From G963674665 sp964609625 (GTDB lineage: Bacteria; Desulfobacterota; Desulfovibrionia; Desulfovibrionales; Desulfovibrionaceae): DNA of 57,169 nt. The stretch covers positions 1-57,169 of the forward strand of contig CAZSRS010000026.1 in assembly GCA_964609625.1 (NCBI GenBank), in the 5' to 3' direction. Of the stretch, positions 26,352 to 33,778 are shown in pieces (position 1 is the stretch's first letter; every line of letters begins with the position of its first letter). The translations under genes and the position numbers were made by a program. Below the pieces are notes generated by a model, which had not been told where the DNA came from, did no database searches, and saw only the letters and a list, made by a program, of their open reading frames with translations.

Positions 26352-26624
26352 CTATAAAGATCTAGTGCTTGTTTTTCGTGATAGTATCCGAGTCATACTC
26401 TCCTTGATTTCATCAAATACACCATGCCCTACCCAACAACTGTAGTGTTCATGAACAGCGGTTATTGAGCCATACTTTCTGGGACGCAAACTCAATTGGC
26501 AGCCCGTTATTAAGCGGTCGTTCATTCCATTCGGCATCATTCTGAAGGAATTCAGAGGACTACCGCCTGATCGTTCCCGCCCGAGAGGCTCAGTGAGCGC
26601 TTCAATCATTTACCACAATTCGCC
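26352..26624 (-). pseudogene. Relic of an IS5-type transposase N-terminal domain
   Basis: The minus-strand frame reads GELW, a TAA stop, then IEALTEPLGRERSGG, SFRMMPNGMNDRLITGCQ, LRPRKYGSITAVHEHYSCWVGHGVFDEI. This matches in order the DUF4096-type N-terminus of IS5-group transposases (LWxxIEPLLP, GGRP, NGILxxLRTGCQW, LPxxYGxxxTVHxxFxxWxxxGVFExI). The stop codon in the ELW-IEAL region and the missing catalytic half show that it is dead. No terminal inverted repeats were recognised. Confidence 0.6.
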
Positions 26625-26728
26625 CGCATTTCGGTGAAAACGCTTATGGAGTAGTCATGAGCAAAGTATAGACAAATTCTACAGAACTAGCAAGGCTTAC
26701 ACCGGATGTACTCTAAGAACTCTCCCGG

Positions 26729-26765
26729 AAAATAACGGCGCCGGCGAAGCGCGAGCCCCGCCGGC
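26729..26765 (-). terminator. Rho-independent terminator of the cytochrome operon
   Basis: On the minus strand a 7-bp GC stem (GCCGGCG paired with CGCCGGC, 12-base loop, 26740-26765) is followed within 4 bases by TTATTTT (26735-26729). It lies just after the DsrE-like gene and ends the operon starting at 33579. Confidence 0.7.
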
Positions 26766-26798
26766 AATGCATCTAGCTGGTTCCCGTGGAGGAATTTG

Positions 26799-27161
26799 TC
26801 AGAACACGTACACTCTTGTCGCCGGATCGACCATCATCCTTACGATTTCCGGCCCTCCCGTGATCGTGGCACCCTCGATGATGTCGTCCGGCCCCACATA
26901 CCGTTTGTCCGCGCAGGCCTTGCAGACATGCAGGAGTCCTTTGTGCTCCACCAGCTTGTCGAGCAACTCCTTCATATGCTCGCCGGTACTGGCGCGGATG
27001 CCCTCGGCCATGCCCAACTGCGCCCAATGAATGCCGTCGTCGATGAGGGCCACGTAAATCTCCTCGCCCATTTCAGCGGCCAAGGCGGCGAATTGGACCG
27101 CCCTGGTGGCACTCCCTGATTTCTCAAATCCTTTGGAAACCATGAACAAATGTTTACCCAT
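26799..27161 (-). CDS. DsrE-like small protein
   Basis: A protein of 120 aa. The pattern AVQFAALAAEMGEEIYVALIDDGIHWAQLGMAEGI, then LLDKLVEHKGLLHVCKACADKR, then MVDPATRVYVF matches the DsrE/DsrF fold: a 3-layer alpha/beta protein with a reactive Cys near the third strand. DsrE-family proteins carry persulfide sulfur or sense redox state. The CKAC pair places the sulfur-carrying Cys where expected. GAGGAGG lies 6 bases before the ATG at 27161. It is the last gene of the cytochrome operon, suggesting a link between the electron-transfer complex and sulfur or redox relay; the partner is unknown. Confidence 0.75.
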   Translation of the reverse strand: MGKHLFMVSKGFEKSGSATRAVQFAALAAEMGEEIYVALIDDGIHWAQLGMAEGIRASTGEHMKELLDKLVEHKGLLHVCKACADKRYVGPDDIIEGATITGGPEIVRMMVDPATRVYVF

Positions 27162-27271
27162 CTCTGTCCTCCTCGATGTGTGATTCCTCTTGATGCGCCA
27201 TTTCCCTTACCGAATATCGCTTATGAGGGCGCTCCCACGGCACGGTGCGCCCTTTCATGCTGTCTGCTGGA

Positions 27272-28171
27272 TCAAGACTCCTCGTCACACGGCTTCACGT
27301 TGCGGTGCACGCTGATCACCGGAGGGCTGTGGTGTACGGCCACCCGCATGGTCAGCGAGTCGAGTTCAGAAAGTGCTTCACCCCCGTGGTTCTGGTGCGC
27401 CATGACGATGAGATCCGCATTGTAATGCCGCGCCGCTTTCAGGATCTCCACGTAGGGTACGCCCTCCTCCGCGTGGTAACTGAAGTTTTTCGGCACCAGG
27501 TGCCGCGTGTACTCCCGCTCCATGCGTTCGAGGGCTTCTTGCAGCAAGTCGTTGCCCTGTTCGAAGTATTGCTGCTCGGAAAGACCTCCGGGGCCGATAT
27601 CCAACACGTGCAGCAGGTGTAGATGGGCATTGAAGTGCCGGGCCAGCTTGCAGCCATAGTTCACGGCATTGTTGGAGGCCTCGGAGAAATCCGTGGCGCA
27701 AAGGATGTTGTTCACTGGAATACTGGTGCTGTCGTACGCCCGGGAGACCACAGCCACGGGGCAGCGCGCCTTGGCCGCGACGTGTTGCAAGGTGGACCCG
27801 GCCATGCCCCAGTATCGTTTGCGGTTCTCCGTGTCATACTTGGTATTGGGGCCCATGACGATGATGTCCGGCTTGTGCTTCCAGGCCAGCTTCAGGAGCT
27901 GCTCCCGACATACACCGGGCTCCACCACAACGCGCCAGTTTTCGATGCCCGAGGTCTTGTCCGCGTAATAGTTCCGCATGTCGTTGGCCACGTCGTCCGT
28001 GAGGCCGGAGGGCACATAGTGACGCACGGCTCCCCAGCCGTGTTCCATGGGACCGAGGGCATAAAAGATGATCAGCTCGGCCTTTTCTTCTCGCGCCAAT
28101 GCCAAGGCATAATCAGAGGCACACTGGCAGACCTCGTGGGGGGTGGTGGCGAGAATGATCTTCCTGAACAT
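27272..28171 (-). CDS. Two-domain universal stress protein UspA
   Basis: A protein of 299 aa made of two UspA domains. The first starts MFRKIILATTPHEVCQCASDYALAL and contains DIIVMGPNTK with an ATP-loop-like YWGMAGSTLQHVAAKARCPVAVVS. The second starts VNNILCATDFSEASNNAVNYGCKLA and ends DLIVMAHQNHG. The start is ATG at 28171 with AAGGAG 6 bases upstream. It is closely related to the UspA at 47722-48648 in the Hdr operon, sharing the WGMAGSTL block, so both probably serve redox operons as ATP-binding modulators. The substrate or partner is not visible. Confidence 0.85.
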   Translation of the reverse strand: MFRKIILATTPHEVCQCASDYALALAREEKAELIIFYALGPMEHGWGAVRHYVPSGLTDDVANDMRNYYADKTSGIENWRVVVEPGVCREQLLKLAWKHKPDIIVMGPNTKYDTENRKRYWGMAGSTLQHVAAKARCPVAVVSRAYDSTSIPVNNILCATDFSEASNNAVNYGCKLARHFNAHLHLLHVLDIGPGGLSEQQYFEQGNDLLQEALERMEREYTRHLVPKNFSYHAEEGVPYVEILKAARHYNADLIVMAHQNHGGEALSELDSLTMRVAVHHSPPVISVHRNVKPCDEES

Positions 28172-28245
28172 GACGTTCTCCTTGTTTCTAGTGGCCCGCA
28201 TGCGATTGCCATGGCTGGGCCCGTGGTTCGAGGGGCGACCGGCGG

Positions 28246-28896
28246 CTACTCCGGGTCATAGGGGGTAATGTTCTTCCAGGGCTTGAGTACCGAGACAAAG
28301 GTCAGTGCAAGAAGCAAAGTGGTTTGAACCGTGCCGAGCACGATGTTGGTCGGTGATTTGTACTGGTACACTGGATTGTCCATGGCCTGGGCGCCCAGGT
28401 CCTGGAAGGCGAGCAGCATGTCGTGGATTCTTGATCGGACCAGGAACGTGCCGATCAGCAGCCCCCAGCCTGAAAGCGCCACCTTGGCGATGATCCAGGC
28501 GTGTCTGGCGATGCCCCAGCGGGTGAGCATGGCCAGGGCCAGCCCGCTGATCACGCTGGCAAAAGCCGCGGGGGTGATGATGTAGTTGTCCAGGGTCCGG
28601 ACGCTGAGCAATATGGTGAGGTAGGCGTCGTCATGATGGGCAATTTGCTCCGCCATGAAGGAGAGCACCGCCACGGAAAAGGCTCCGCCCACCCAGAAGA
28701 TGCAAAAGAGCAGGTGCGAGGCTTTGACCCAGCGGGCATGCTCCGGCCGCATCATAAGCAACAGACTGGTCAGGGGTCTGGGCTTCACGGCTGTCAGAAA
28801 GGTGAAGGCCAAGGTCAAAACCATGTACGAGAATGACGTGATCAGGGCCAGGACTACTAACGCGGCCAATATGGAGCCAATGTACGTGGTGAGCAT
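28246..28896 (-). CDS. Four- to five-span inner-membrane protein, DUF2269-like
   Basis: A protein of 216 aa with strongly hydrophobic spans at about residues 5-35, 58-82, 105-125, 135-155 and 185-205. The segment HARWVKASHLLFCIFWVGGAFSVAVLSF, with conserved His and Trp, looks like a haem- or quinone-interacting membrane helix of the DUF2269 type. It lies between the multiheme cytochrome and UspA genes in the same operon, so I infer it is an accessory or membrane anchor of the complex. Function otherwise unknown. Confidence 0.6.
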   Translation of the reverse strand: MLTTYIGSILAALVVLALITSFSYMVLTLAFTFLTAVKPRPLTSLLLMMRPEHARWVKASHLLFCIFWVGGAFSVAVLSFMAEQIAHHDDAYLTILLSVRTLDNYIITPAAFASVISGLALAMLTRWGIARHAWIIAKVALSGWGLLIGTFLVRSRIHDMLLAFQDLGAQAMDNPVYQYKSPTNIVLGTVQTTLLLALTFVSVLKPWKNITPYDPE

Positions 28897-28929
28897 GAAT
28901 CCGGGCTCCTTTTCCTCATTGTTGGTTGA

Positions 28930-28964
28930 GCACGCGGCGGGGGGGAAGGTTCCCCGCCGCGTGC
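28930..28964. other. Strong intercistronic hairpin after the cytochrome gene
   Basis: A perfect 13-bp inverted repeat (GCACGCGGCGGGG with CCCCGCCGCGTGC, 9-base loop) lies 8 bases downstream of the cytochrome stop. No T-run follows on the minus strand, so it may partly terminate transcription or protect the 3-prime end of the upstream messages. Confidence 0.6.
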
Positions 28965-28971
28965 AAGGGGG

Positions 28972-31137
28972 TTACTGCTCCGATTTCTCGGTTACTTGGC
29001 CAAGGGGCAGTTGCTTGAAGCGGCCGCCGTGGATGATGGGGTCACCCTTGTAGCCCAGGGCCTTGAAGTCGATGTAGTCGGTGGTGCCGATGAGATGGCC
29101 CACGTCGCGCCCCTGCTCGTGCATGAAGGAGAAGTCCGCGCCCTGTTTGACCAGCTTCTTGAAGTCCATCTCGCGGTTGTCCTGGTGGCAACGGTCGCAG
29201 GTCTTTTCCTCGGTGAGGCTCTCGTGGCAGTGCACGCAGGAGAGCGCGCTATCCTTGGGCATGACCTCGTGCTCGATGCGCCAGTGCATGGTTGTTCGTA
29301 TCCAGCCGTACTCACCGCTGAACTCCAGATTCGCCGCCTTCATGCCGACCTCGAAGGCCGTCGGCCAATAAGCGCTCTTCCAGAAGGCGGTATTGTCATC
29401 CGGATTCGAGGGGAACAGGTGAGGCACCAGCAGGTAGTTGTGCTTGGTATCGATGGGCTGTACACCGCGCATGATCTTGAACGGCGATATCCTGGATTGC
29501 GGGTCCTTCATGCTCCCCAAGGGAGAGGTGAGGTCGACGAACCTGCCGGCTTGCTTCTCTTCCTTGCTCATGTCCGGGGTCACCAGGGCGCCGGTGGTAT
29601 CAATGACGTCCCCGATACGCACGCGCTCCACATAGCCGTTGTACCAGGCGTACTCGGGCTTTGCCGCTTCCTTCCAGCTGAATTCGCCCTTCATCCAGTT
29701 GTAGTCCGGTTCACCGAACTTATCCTTCACGGGCTTGCGTTCCTTGTCGCCGGCCACGGACCAGTCCCACCAGGTCTTGGTGGCCTTGCACTTGGAGTAG
29801 ACCGGGGAGTGGCAGGTGTTGCAGGCCATGTGCTCGCAGTGTTTGTTCAGATGATGATCCAGGATGCTCTCGCCGTAGTGTGGCTTTTCGGTGTGGCAAT
29901 CCACGCAGCTGCGGGAGCCTTCGGCCACTGGCGCCGAGGAACTGCGGCCCCAGATCTTGTGGTTGCGTGTCGTGTGACATTCGGTGCAACTGAAGTCGTA
30001 GCCGCCCATATGAATGTCGCAGTTCCGTTCGGGATAACGCAACACACTGCACATGTCGGCGTGTTTCACCGAATCGCCCCCACCACCCTCGAAGTGGCAC
30101 TCGCCGCAGGTGTTTCTGTTGCTCTGACCCACATTCTTGGCCACATGGACGAGGTCGACCTCCGGGGTGGGCATGCCCGCCTTGGGAGGGTCTTTTTTGT
30201 AGCTGCCCGTGGTGTCATGACAAACCAAGCAATCCATCTTGCTCATGTCGCTGAAGTCGAAGGTGGCGTCTTTCCACCCGTACCCCGCGTGACAGGAGGT
30301 GCAACGCGGTTCGTTGGAGGGCAAGGCGATGCAGAAGTTGTTGATGGTGTTGGTGGCCTTGCCGTCCATGACCTGCTTTTGCTGCCCGACGGTGTAGGGG
30401 GAAGGCCCGCGCCAGAGCCAATGCGCACTGGTGAGCATGTCCTTGCCCGCGTCCTCGTGGCAGCGCAGACACTCCCGCGTCACCTGCTGGGGCGTGGGGT
30501 CGGCCGGCAGTTGCACCAACTCCCGATGATCCACGTGGCTTTCCGCGTGACAGCCGGTGCAACTCACGGGACCTTTTGCCATGGACTTGTGGCAGTCCAT
30601 GCACTGCTGATGATAGGCCGCCTTGAGGCCGATGCGATCTGGAGTTTCAGGATTGAAGGCCTCCTGGTGGCAGGCGCGGCAGGCCACGGTCTCCGGCATG
30701 TTGGGATCCTCGGGGCGGTGGTGATGGCACAAGGCGCAGTTGCCTTCCAGGGCGGCCGCATGTTTGGTGTGCATGAAACGCACGGGGGTGTACTTGTCCT
30801 CGAAGGTGTTCACGAACGGACTCTCCAGCCAGAAGTAGCTGTTGGTGATATCCTTGATTCCGAGACCAAGCTCACGGAGCCGTTGCTGCCGCAGGGCGAT
30901 GTCCTCGAGCTTCACGTCCTTGATGAAGGGGATTTCCTGTCGCGCGCGCTCCAGCGCCTTGGCCTGGTCTGGAGCCTGCCAGCCTTCCGGCACCGGAAAG
31001 CGATGTGCGCGTACCTTTTCCACGGGGCCGTCCTTCTTCTGTTCGGTCGCGCCACCGGCCTGCAGGGCCATGAACACGGTCGCCAGCAGCGCCAGGATAA
31101 GGACCAGGCCCCCAATTCTTGTATGCATGTACCTCAT
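28972..31137 (-). CDS. 13-heme c-type cytochrome: tetraheme-c3-like domain fused to an octaheme-like domain
   Basis: A protein of 721 aa. A hydrophobic N-terminus (RIGGLVLILALLATVFMAL) exports it to the periplasm. I count 13 CXXCH motifs: CALCH at 134, then CRACH, CMDCH and CTGCH at 193, which form a class III (c3-like) set with its upstream HTKHAAAL ligand pair; then CLRCH, CTSCH, CLVCH, CGECH, CTECH, CVDCH, CNTCH, CVHCH and CDRCH at 647. The second set resembles octaheme tetrathionate-reductase-type cytochromes. Known octaheme (Ohc) and nine-heme (Nhc) complexes of sulfate reducers share the NrfD and ferredoxin partners. ATG at 31137 overlaps the NrfD stop (ATGA). It is probably the periplasmic subunit of a menaquinone-linked transmembrane complex. 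Confidence 0.85.
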   Translation of the reverse strand: MRYMHTRIGGLVLILALLATVFMALQAGGATEQKKDGPVEKVRAHRFPVPEGWQAPDQAKALERARQEIPFIKDVKLEDIALRQQRLRELGLGIKDITNSYFWLESPFVNTFEDKYTPVRFMHTKHAAALEGNCALCHHHRPEDPNMPETVACRACHQEAFNPETPDRIGLKAAYHQQCMDCHKSMAKGPVSCTGCHAESHVDHRELVQLPADPTPQQVTRECLRCHEDAGKDMLTSAHWLWRGPSPYTVGQQKQVMDGKATNTINNFCIALPSNEPRCTSCHAGYGWKDATFDFSDMSKMDCLVCHDTTGSYKKDPPKAGMPTPEVDLVHVAKNVGQSNRNTCGECHFEGGGGDSVKHADMCSVLRYPERNCDIHMGGYDFSCTECHTTRNHKIWGRSSSAPVAEGSRSCVDCHTEKPHYGESILDHHLNKHCEHMACNTCHSPVYSKCKATKTWWDWSVAGDKERKPVKDKFGEPDYNWMKGEFSWKEAAKPEYAWYNGYVERVRIGDVIDTTGALVTPDMSKEEKQAGRFVDLTSPLGSMKDPQSRISPFKIMRGVQPIDTKHNYLLVPHLFPSNPDDNTAFWKSAYWPTAFEVGMKAANLEFSGEYGWIRTTMHWRIEHEVMPKDSALSCVHCHESLTEEKTCDRCHQDNREMDFKKLVKQGADFSFMHEQGRDVGHLIGTTDYIDFKALGYKGDPIIHGGRFKQLPLGQVTEKSEQ

Positions 31138-32300
31138 CGGGACGCCTCCTTTGGTGCGGCGCTGAGCACCGGCAGGTATTTCACGAAGAGCCGGTACAGG
31201 AACATGATGGTCGCCACGGCGCCCACCGTGATCAATATTTCCCCGATCGCCGGGAAATACGGATGGGGCGACGTCTGTGCCTTGAACGAGACAACGAAGA
31301 CATTGATGCGATTCAAAAGGACCCCGAGCACTATCAACAGCGAGGCGGTGAACAACAACCTTCTGGACTGGCGTACCCGCGTGAACAAGAGCATTGCCCA
31401 AGGCAGCACGATCCCGAACAACACTTCCGCCAGAAAGGCAAAGGTCTGTCCGTCGTCCTCGAAGAGATGCGTCCAGGCGCGGCGCGCGGCGAAGTCATAT
31501 AGCTTCACCACCATGTAGGTGCCCAGGGTGAAGATCATGATGGCGGACAGACGGGAGAGAACCGGCATTTCTCCGTCCAGCTTCAGTGAATTCGTGGCGA
31601 TGGTGGTTTCCACCACGACCATGGGGTAACCCACGGCGAAGGCCGAGAGCAGAAACAGCAACGGCAACCAGGGTGTGTACCAAAGGGGGCTGACCTTGGT
31701 GGGCGCGATGACCAGCAGCGTGCCCAGGCTGGACTGGTGCATGCACGAAAGCACCACGCCGAGTACGATGAACACCCACATCACCTTGCGCAGGCCGGCG
31801 TTCAAGCGCTTGAGCAGGGGAATGCGCTCCCCGAAGCGCTCGGCCACGATGGGAATGAACTCGATCCAGAGCACGTGCAGGTAGACCACCACGCACATGG
31901 CCACTTCAAAGAGCGCCGAGTCGTGATTCTGGAAGAATATGGGTTTCCAGATGGCCCAGGAGCGGCCAATGTCGATGAATACCCCAAAGGCCACGAAGGT
32001 GTAGCCCAACGCCGCGGTGAGCAGCGCGGGCCGGACAATGGGTTCGTAGTAGTGGCGCCCCATGATGTGGCCCAGAAAGGCCGTGGTGAAACCGCCCGCG
32101 GCCAGGGCCACGCCCGAGGCCACGTCCACGCCGATCCACAGCCCCCAGGCCGTGGTGTTGTTCAGGTTGGCCACGTAGCCGATGCCGAAGATGAACCTTA
32201 GGGCCAGAGCCGTGCCGCCCATGAGCATGAGCGCCAACATCACCAGCACGCCCGGCGTCCAGAAGGGCCTCTGCTCGATGGGGTAGGGATGACTACTCAT
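31134..32300 (-). CDS. NrfD/HybB-type integral membrane quinone subunit
   Basis: A protein of 388 aa with about 10 hydrophobic spans. The first spans include TPGVLVMLALMLMGGTALALRFIFGIG and WGLWIGVDVASGVALAAGGFTTAFLGHI, the recognisable HybB/NrfD/PsrC block. HVLWIEFIPIVAERFG and VLSCMHQSSLGTLLVIAP are also typical HybB motifs. These proteins exchange electrons and protons with menaquinone. It overlaps the ferredoxin gene by 8 bases and the cytochrome gene by 4, so the three are almost certainly made as one complex. Confidence 0.9.
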   Translation of the reverse strand: MSSHPYPIEQRPFWTPGVLVMLALMLMGGTALALRFIFGIGYVANLNNTTAWGLWIGVDVASGVALAAGGFTTAFLGHIMGRHYYEPIVRPALLTAALGYTFVAFGVFIDIGRSWAIWKPIFFQNHDSALFEVAMCVVVYLHVLWIEFIPIVAERFGERIPLLKRLNAGLRKVMWVFIVLGVVLSCMHQSSLGTLLVIAPTKVSPLWYTPWLPLLFLLSAFAVGYPMVVVETTIATNSLKLDGEMPVLSRLSAIMIFTLGTYMVVKLYDFAARRAWTHLFEDDGQTFAFLAEVLFGIVLPWAMLLFTRVRQSRRLLFTASLLIVLGVLLNRINVFVVSFKAQTSPHPYFPAIGEILITVGAVATIMFLYRLFVKYLPVLSAAPKEASR

Positions 32301-33195
32301 GGTCGTCCTCCTTGTGCTTCTTGTTCGTCATGGCCATGAATCCAGACAACCCGGCGAACAGCACTATCGGAGACCAGAGATAGCTGAACAGGGCGTGCTG
32401 GATGGTCTCCGTGGTTTTTGGCGGAGGCGCGTCGGGCACCTTCAGGAACCCCAACTCCGAGAAGGCCTGCCCCGAGATGTACAGCCAGGATGTGCCGCCG
32501 ACTTCTTTCTCGCCGTAAATGTGTTCGATGTACTTGCCGGGGTCGTTCTTCATCCGTTCCCTGGCCATTCGCAACAGATCGTCGCGCTTGCCGAAGGTGA
32601 TGGCCTCCACCGGGCAGATGGAAACGCAGCCGGGCTTGCCCCCTTCCTTGGAAATGCGGTCGAAACAGAACGTGCACTTCTGCACCTTGGGGAGCAAGGC
32701 CTTGTCGTACTCGTAGGCGGGTATCTCGAAAGGACAGGCCACCAGACAATAGCGGCAACCGATGCACTTCCCGACGTCATAATGCACGGTACCGTTCTCC
32801 TTCTTGGAGAGCGCGCCGGTGATGCATGCCGATGCACAGGCAGGGTCCTGGCAATGCATGCACTGCACCTTCACGAAGGTGGGCACGAGCATGTCGCTGG
32901 GGTCCTTTTTGCCGGTGTAATAGCGGTTGATCACCGTGAAGGTGGTCACATCCGGACGGCGTTTGTGATCGAGCACGCGCAGATCAGTGAACTTCACCTC
33001 TGGTTCGGGCATGCCGTTGACCTCGTTGCAGGCCTGCTCGCACTTGCGGCAGCCCACGCAACGCGTCAAGTCAACAAGGCAACCGTAAGGGTCCCTGGGA
33101 GCTTTTGACTCCCAGGCGCCCGCAGTGGCCGGCCGCACGGCAAGCGCGGCCGTGGCGCCCACTGTCTGCAGAAAGCGGCGTCTGCTGACGTTCAT
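32293..33195 (-). CDS. Tat-exported ferredoxin subunit with four [4Fe-4S] sites (HybA/DsrO-like)
   Basis: A protein of 300 aa. MNVSRRRFLQTVGATAALAV is a twin-arginine signal. Four cysteine groups follow: CVGCRKCEQAC, CMHCQDPACASAC, CIGCRYCLVACPFE and CTFCFDR...CVSICPVEA, the pattern of HybA, DmsB and DsrO. A hydrophobic segment near the C-terminus (LFSYLWSPIVLFAGLSGFMAM) may anchor it. It passes electrons between the NrfD protein and the multiheme cytochrome on the periplasmic side. ATG at 33195 has GGAG 7 bases upstream; the reading from 33231 lacks the Tat start. Confidence 0.9.
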   Translation of the reverse strand: MNVSRRRFLQTVGATAALAVRPATAGAWESKAPRDPYGCLVDLTRCVGCRKCEQACNEVNGMPEPEVKFTDLRVLDHKRRPDVTTFTVINRYYTGKKDPSDMLVPTFVKVQCMHCQDPACASACITGALSKKENGTVHYDVGKCIGCRYCLVACPFEIPAYEYDKALLPKVQKCTFCFDRISKEGGKPGCVSICPVEAITFGKRDDLLRMARERMKNDPGKYIEHIYGEKEVGGTSWLYISGQAFSELGFLKVPDAPPPKTTETIQHALFSYLWSPIVLFAGLSGFMAMTNKKHKEDDHE

Positions 33196-33252
33196 CTCCA
33201 GGCTCCTTCGCGTATGGCCGCCTGGCGGCACGGTACTGCCCGTGGCGGCGCG

Positions 33253-33579
33253 TCAATCCAGAATGGCCCCTGCTTGTAGCTCCGCACGTGCAAAGCTCGC
33301 GATGGCCAATTCGAGATCGCCGATGACATTGTCGATGATTCTGACACCGCGCTCATGGAAGAACCGCTCGCACGAGTCCATGAGTCCCCCACAGACCAGC
33401 ACCTCCACGCCCAGCGAGGCCACGAAACGACAGATTTCCAGCCGCTGCATGTGGCTGGTGCCGTAATTCTCGCGGGACACGACCCCGTTTTGTTCGTCAA
33501 AGACGATCACTTCGACGCCTTGCGGCTGATCAAAGCGCGGGGCGATGCGGCCATGCAGTACACAGAATCCTACAATCAC
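33253..33579 (-). CDS. NifX/NafY-like small protein
   Basis: A protein of 108 aa. The order VLHGRIAPRFD, VEVIVFDE, CRFVASLGVEVLVCGGLMDSCERFFHERGVRIIDNVIGDLELAI is that of the NifX/NifB-C-terminal (dinitrogenase Mo-Fe cofactor) family, which binds metal clusters. No nitrogenase genes are nearby, so it may handle an iron-sulfur or other metal unit for the complex. The start is GTG at 33579 with GGAGG 8 bases upstream. It is the first gene after the sigma-54 promoter, with a 5-prime leader of only about 15 bases. Confidence 0.7.
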   Translation of the reverse strand: MIVGFCVLHGRIAPRFDQPQGVEVIVFDEQNGVVSRENYGTSHMQRLEICRFVASLGVEVLVCGGLMDSCERFFHERGVRIIDNVIGDLELAIASFARAELQAGAILD

Positions 33580-33603
33580 ACCTGCGACCTCCGTTCCAGA
33601 ATG

Positions 33604-33619
33604 AGCACGAAACGTGCCA
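33604..33619 (-). promoter_or_regulatory. Sigma-54 promoter
   Basis: The minus strand reads TGGCACGTTTCGTGCT, with GG at -24, exactly 10 bases, then GC at -12. It matches the sigma-54 consensus at all but one position of the core. Transcription should start near 33593, about 15 bases before the GTG of the NifX-like gene. The adjacent sigma-54 activator gene supports it. Confidence 0.8.
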
Positions 33620-33674
33620 GGAGATGAATAGCTATTATTTCACCATGATAACAAAATTTGTGCAAAAATAAACT

Positions 33675-33688
33675 GTTTCAGCTGAAAC
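33675..33688. promoter_or_regulatory. Palindromic upstream activator site 1
   Basis: GTTTCAGCTGAAAC, a perfect 14-bp palindrome, lies 56 bases upstream of the sigma-54 promoter. It shares TTTCA/TGAAA half-sites with the second site, so it is a likely binding site for the Fis-domain activator encoded at 33779-35170. Confidence 0.65.
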
Positions 33689-33702
33689 TAAATGCTTCAA
33701 AG

Positions 33703-33723
33703 ATGTTTCACTACTTGAAACAT
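33703..33723. promoter_or_regulatory. Palindromic upstream activator site 2
   Basis: An 8-bp inverted repeat (ATGTTTCA with TGAAACAT, 5-base spacer). It is 15 bases from site 1 and about 85 bases upstream of the promoter, which suits enhancer binding by a hexameric sigma-54 activator. An extra half-site TGCTTCA lies between the two. Confidence 0.65.
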
Positions 33724-33778
33724 GGGCCGCGTCCTTCTGCGTGGGGTAAACAAATCGTTACAGCGGATTGCAACGGAC

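Noticed and set aside
26560..26567. GGCGGTAG on the minus strand, similar to an ops/JUMPstart element for a polysaccharide operon
   Set aside because: It falls inside the transposase relic, encoding its Gly-Gly-Ser, and lacks the rest of the element; probably chance.
30000..30057. CSVLRYPERNCDIH in the cytochrome as an unusual heme site
   Set aside because: It does not fit the known CXnCH attachment patterns (the second Cys is not followed by His), so only 13 sites are counted.
28996..31518. An 840-codon plus-strand open frame over the cytochrome gene
   Set aside because: It mirrors the CXXCH-rich minus-strand gene and encodes low-complexity sequence; a shadow.
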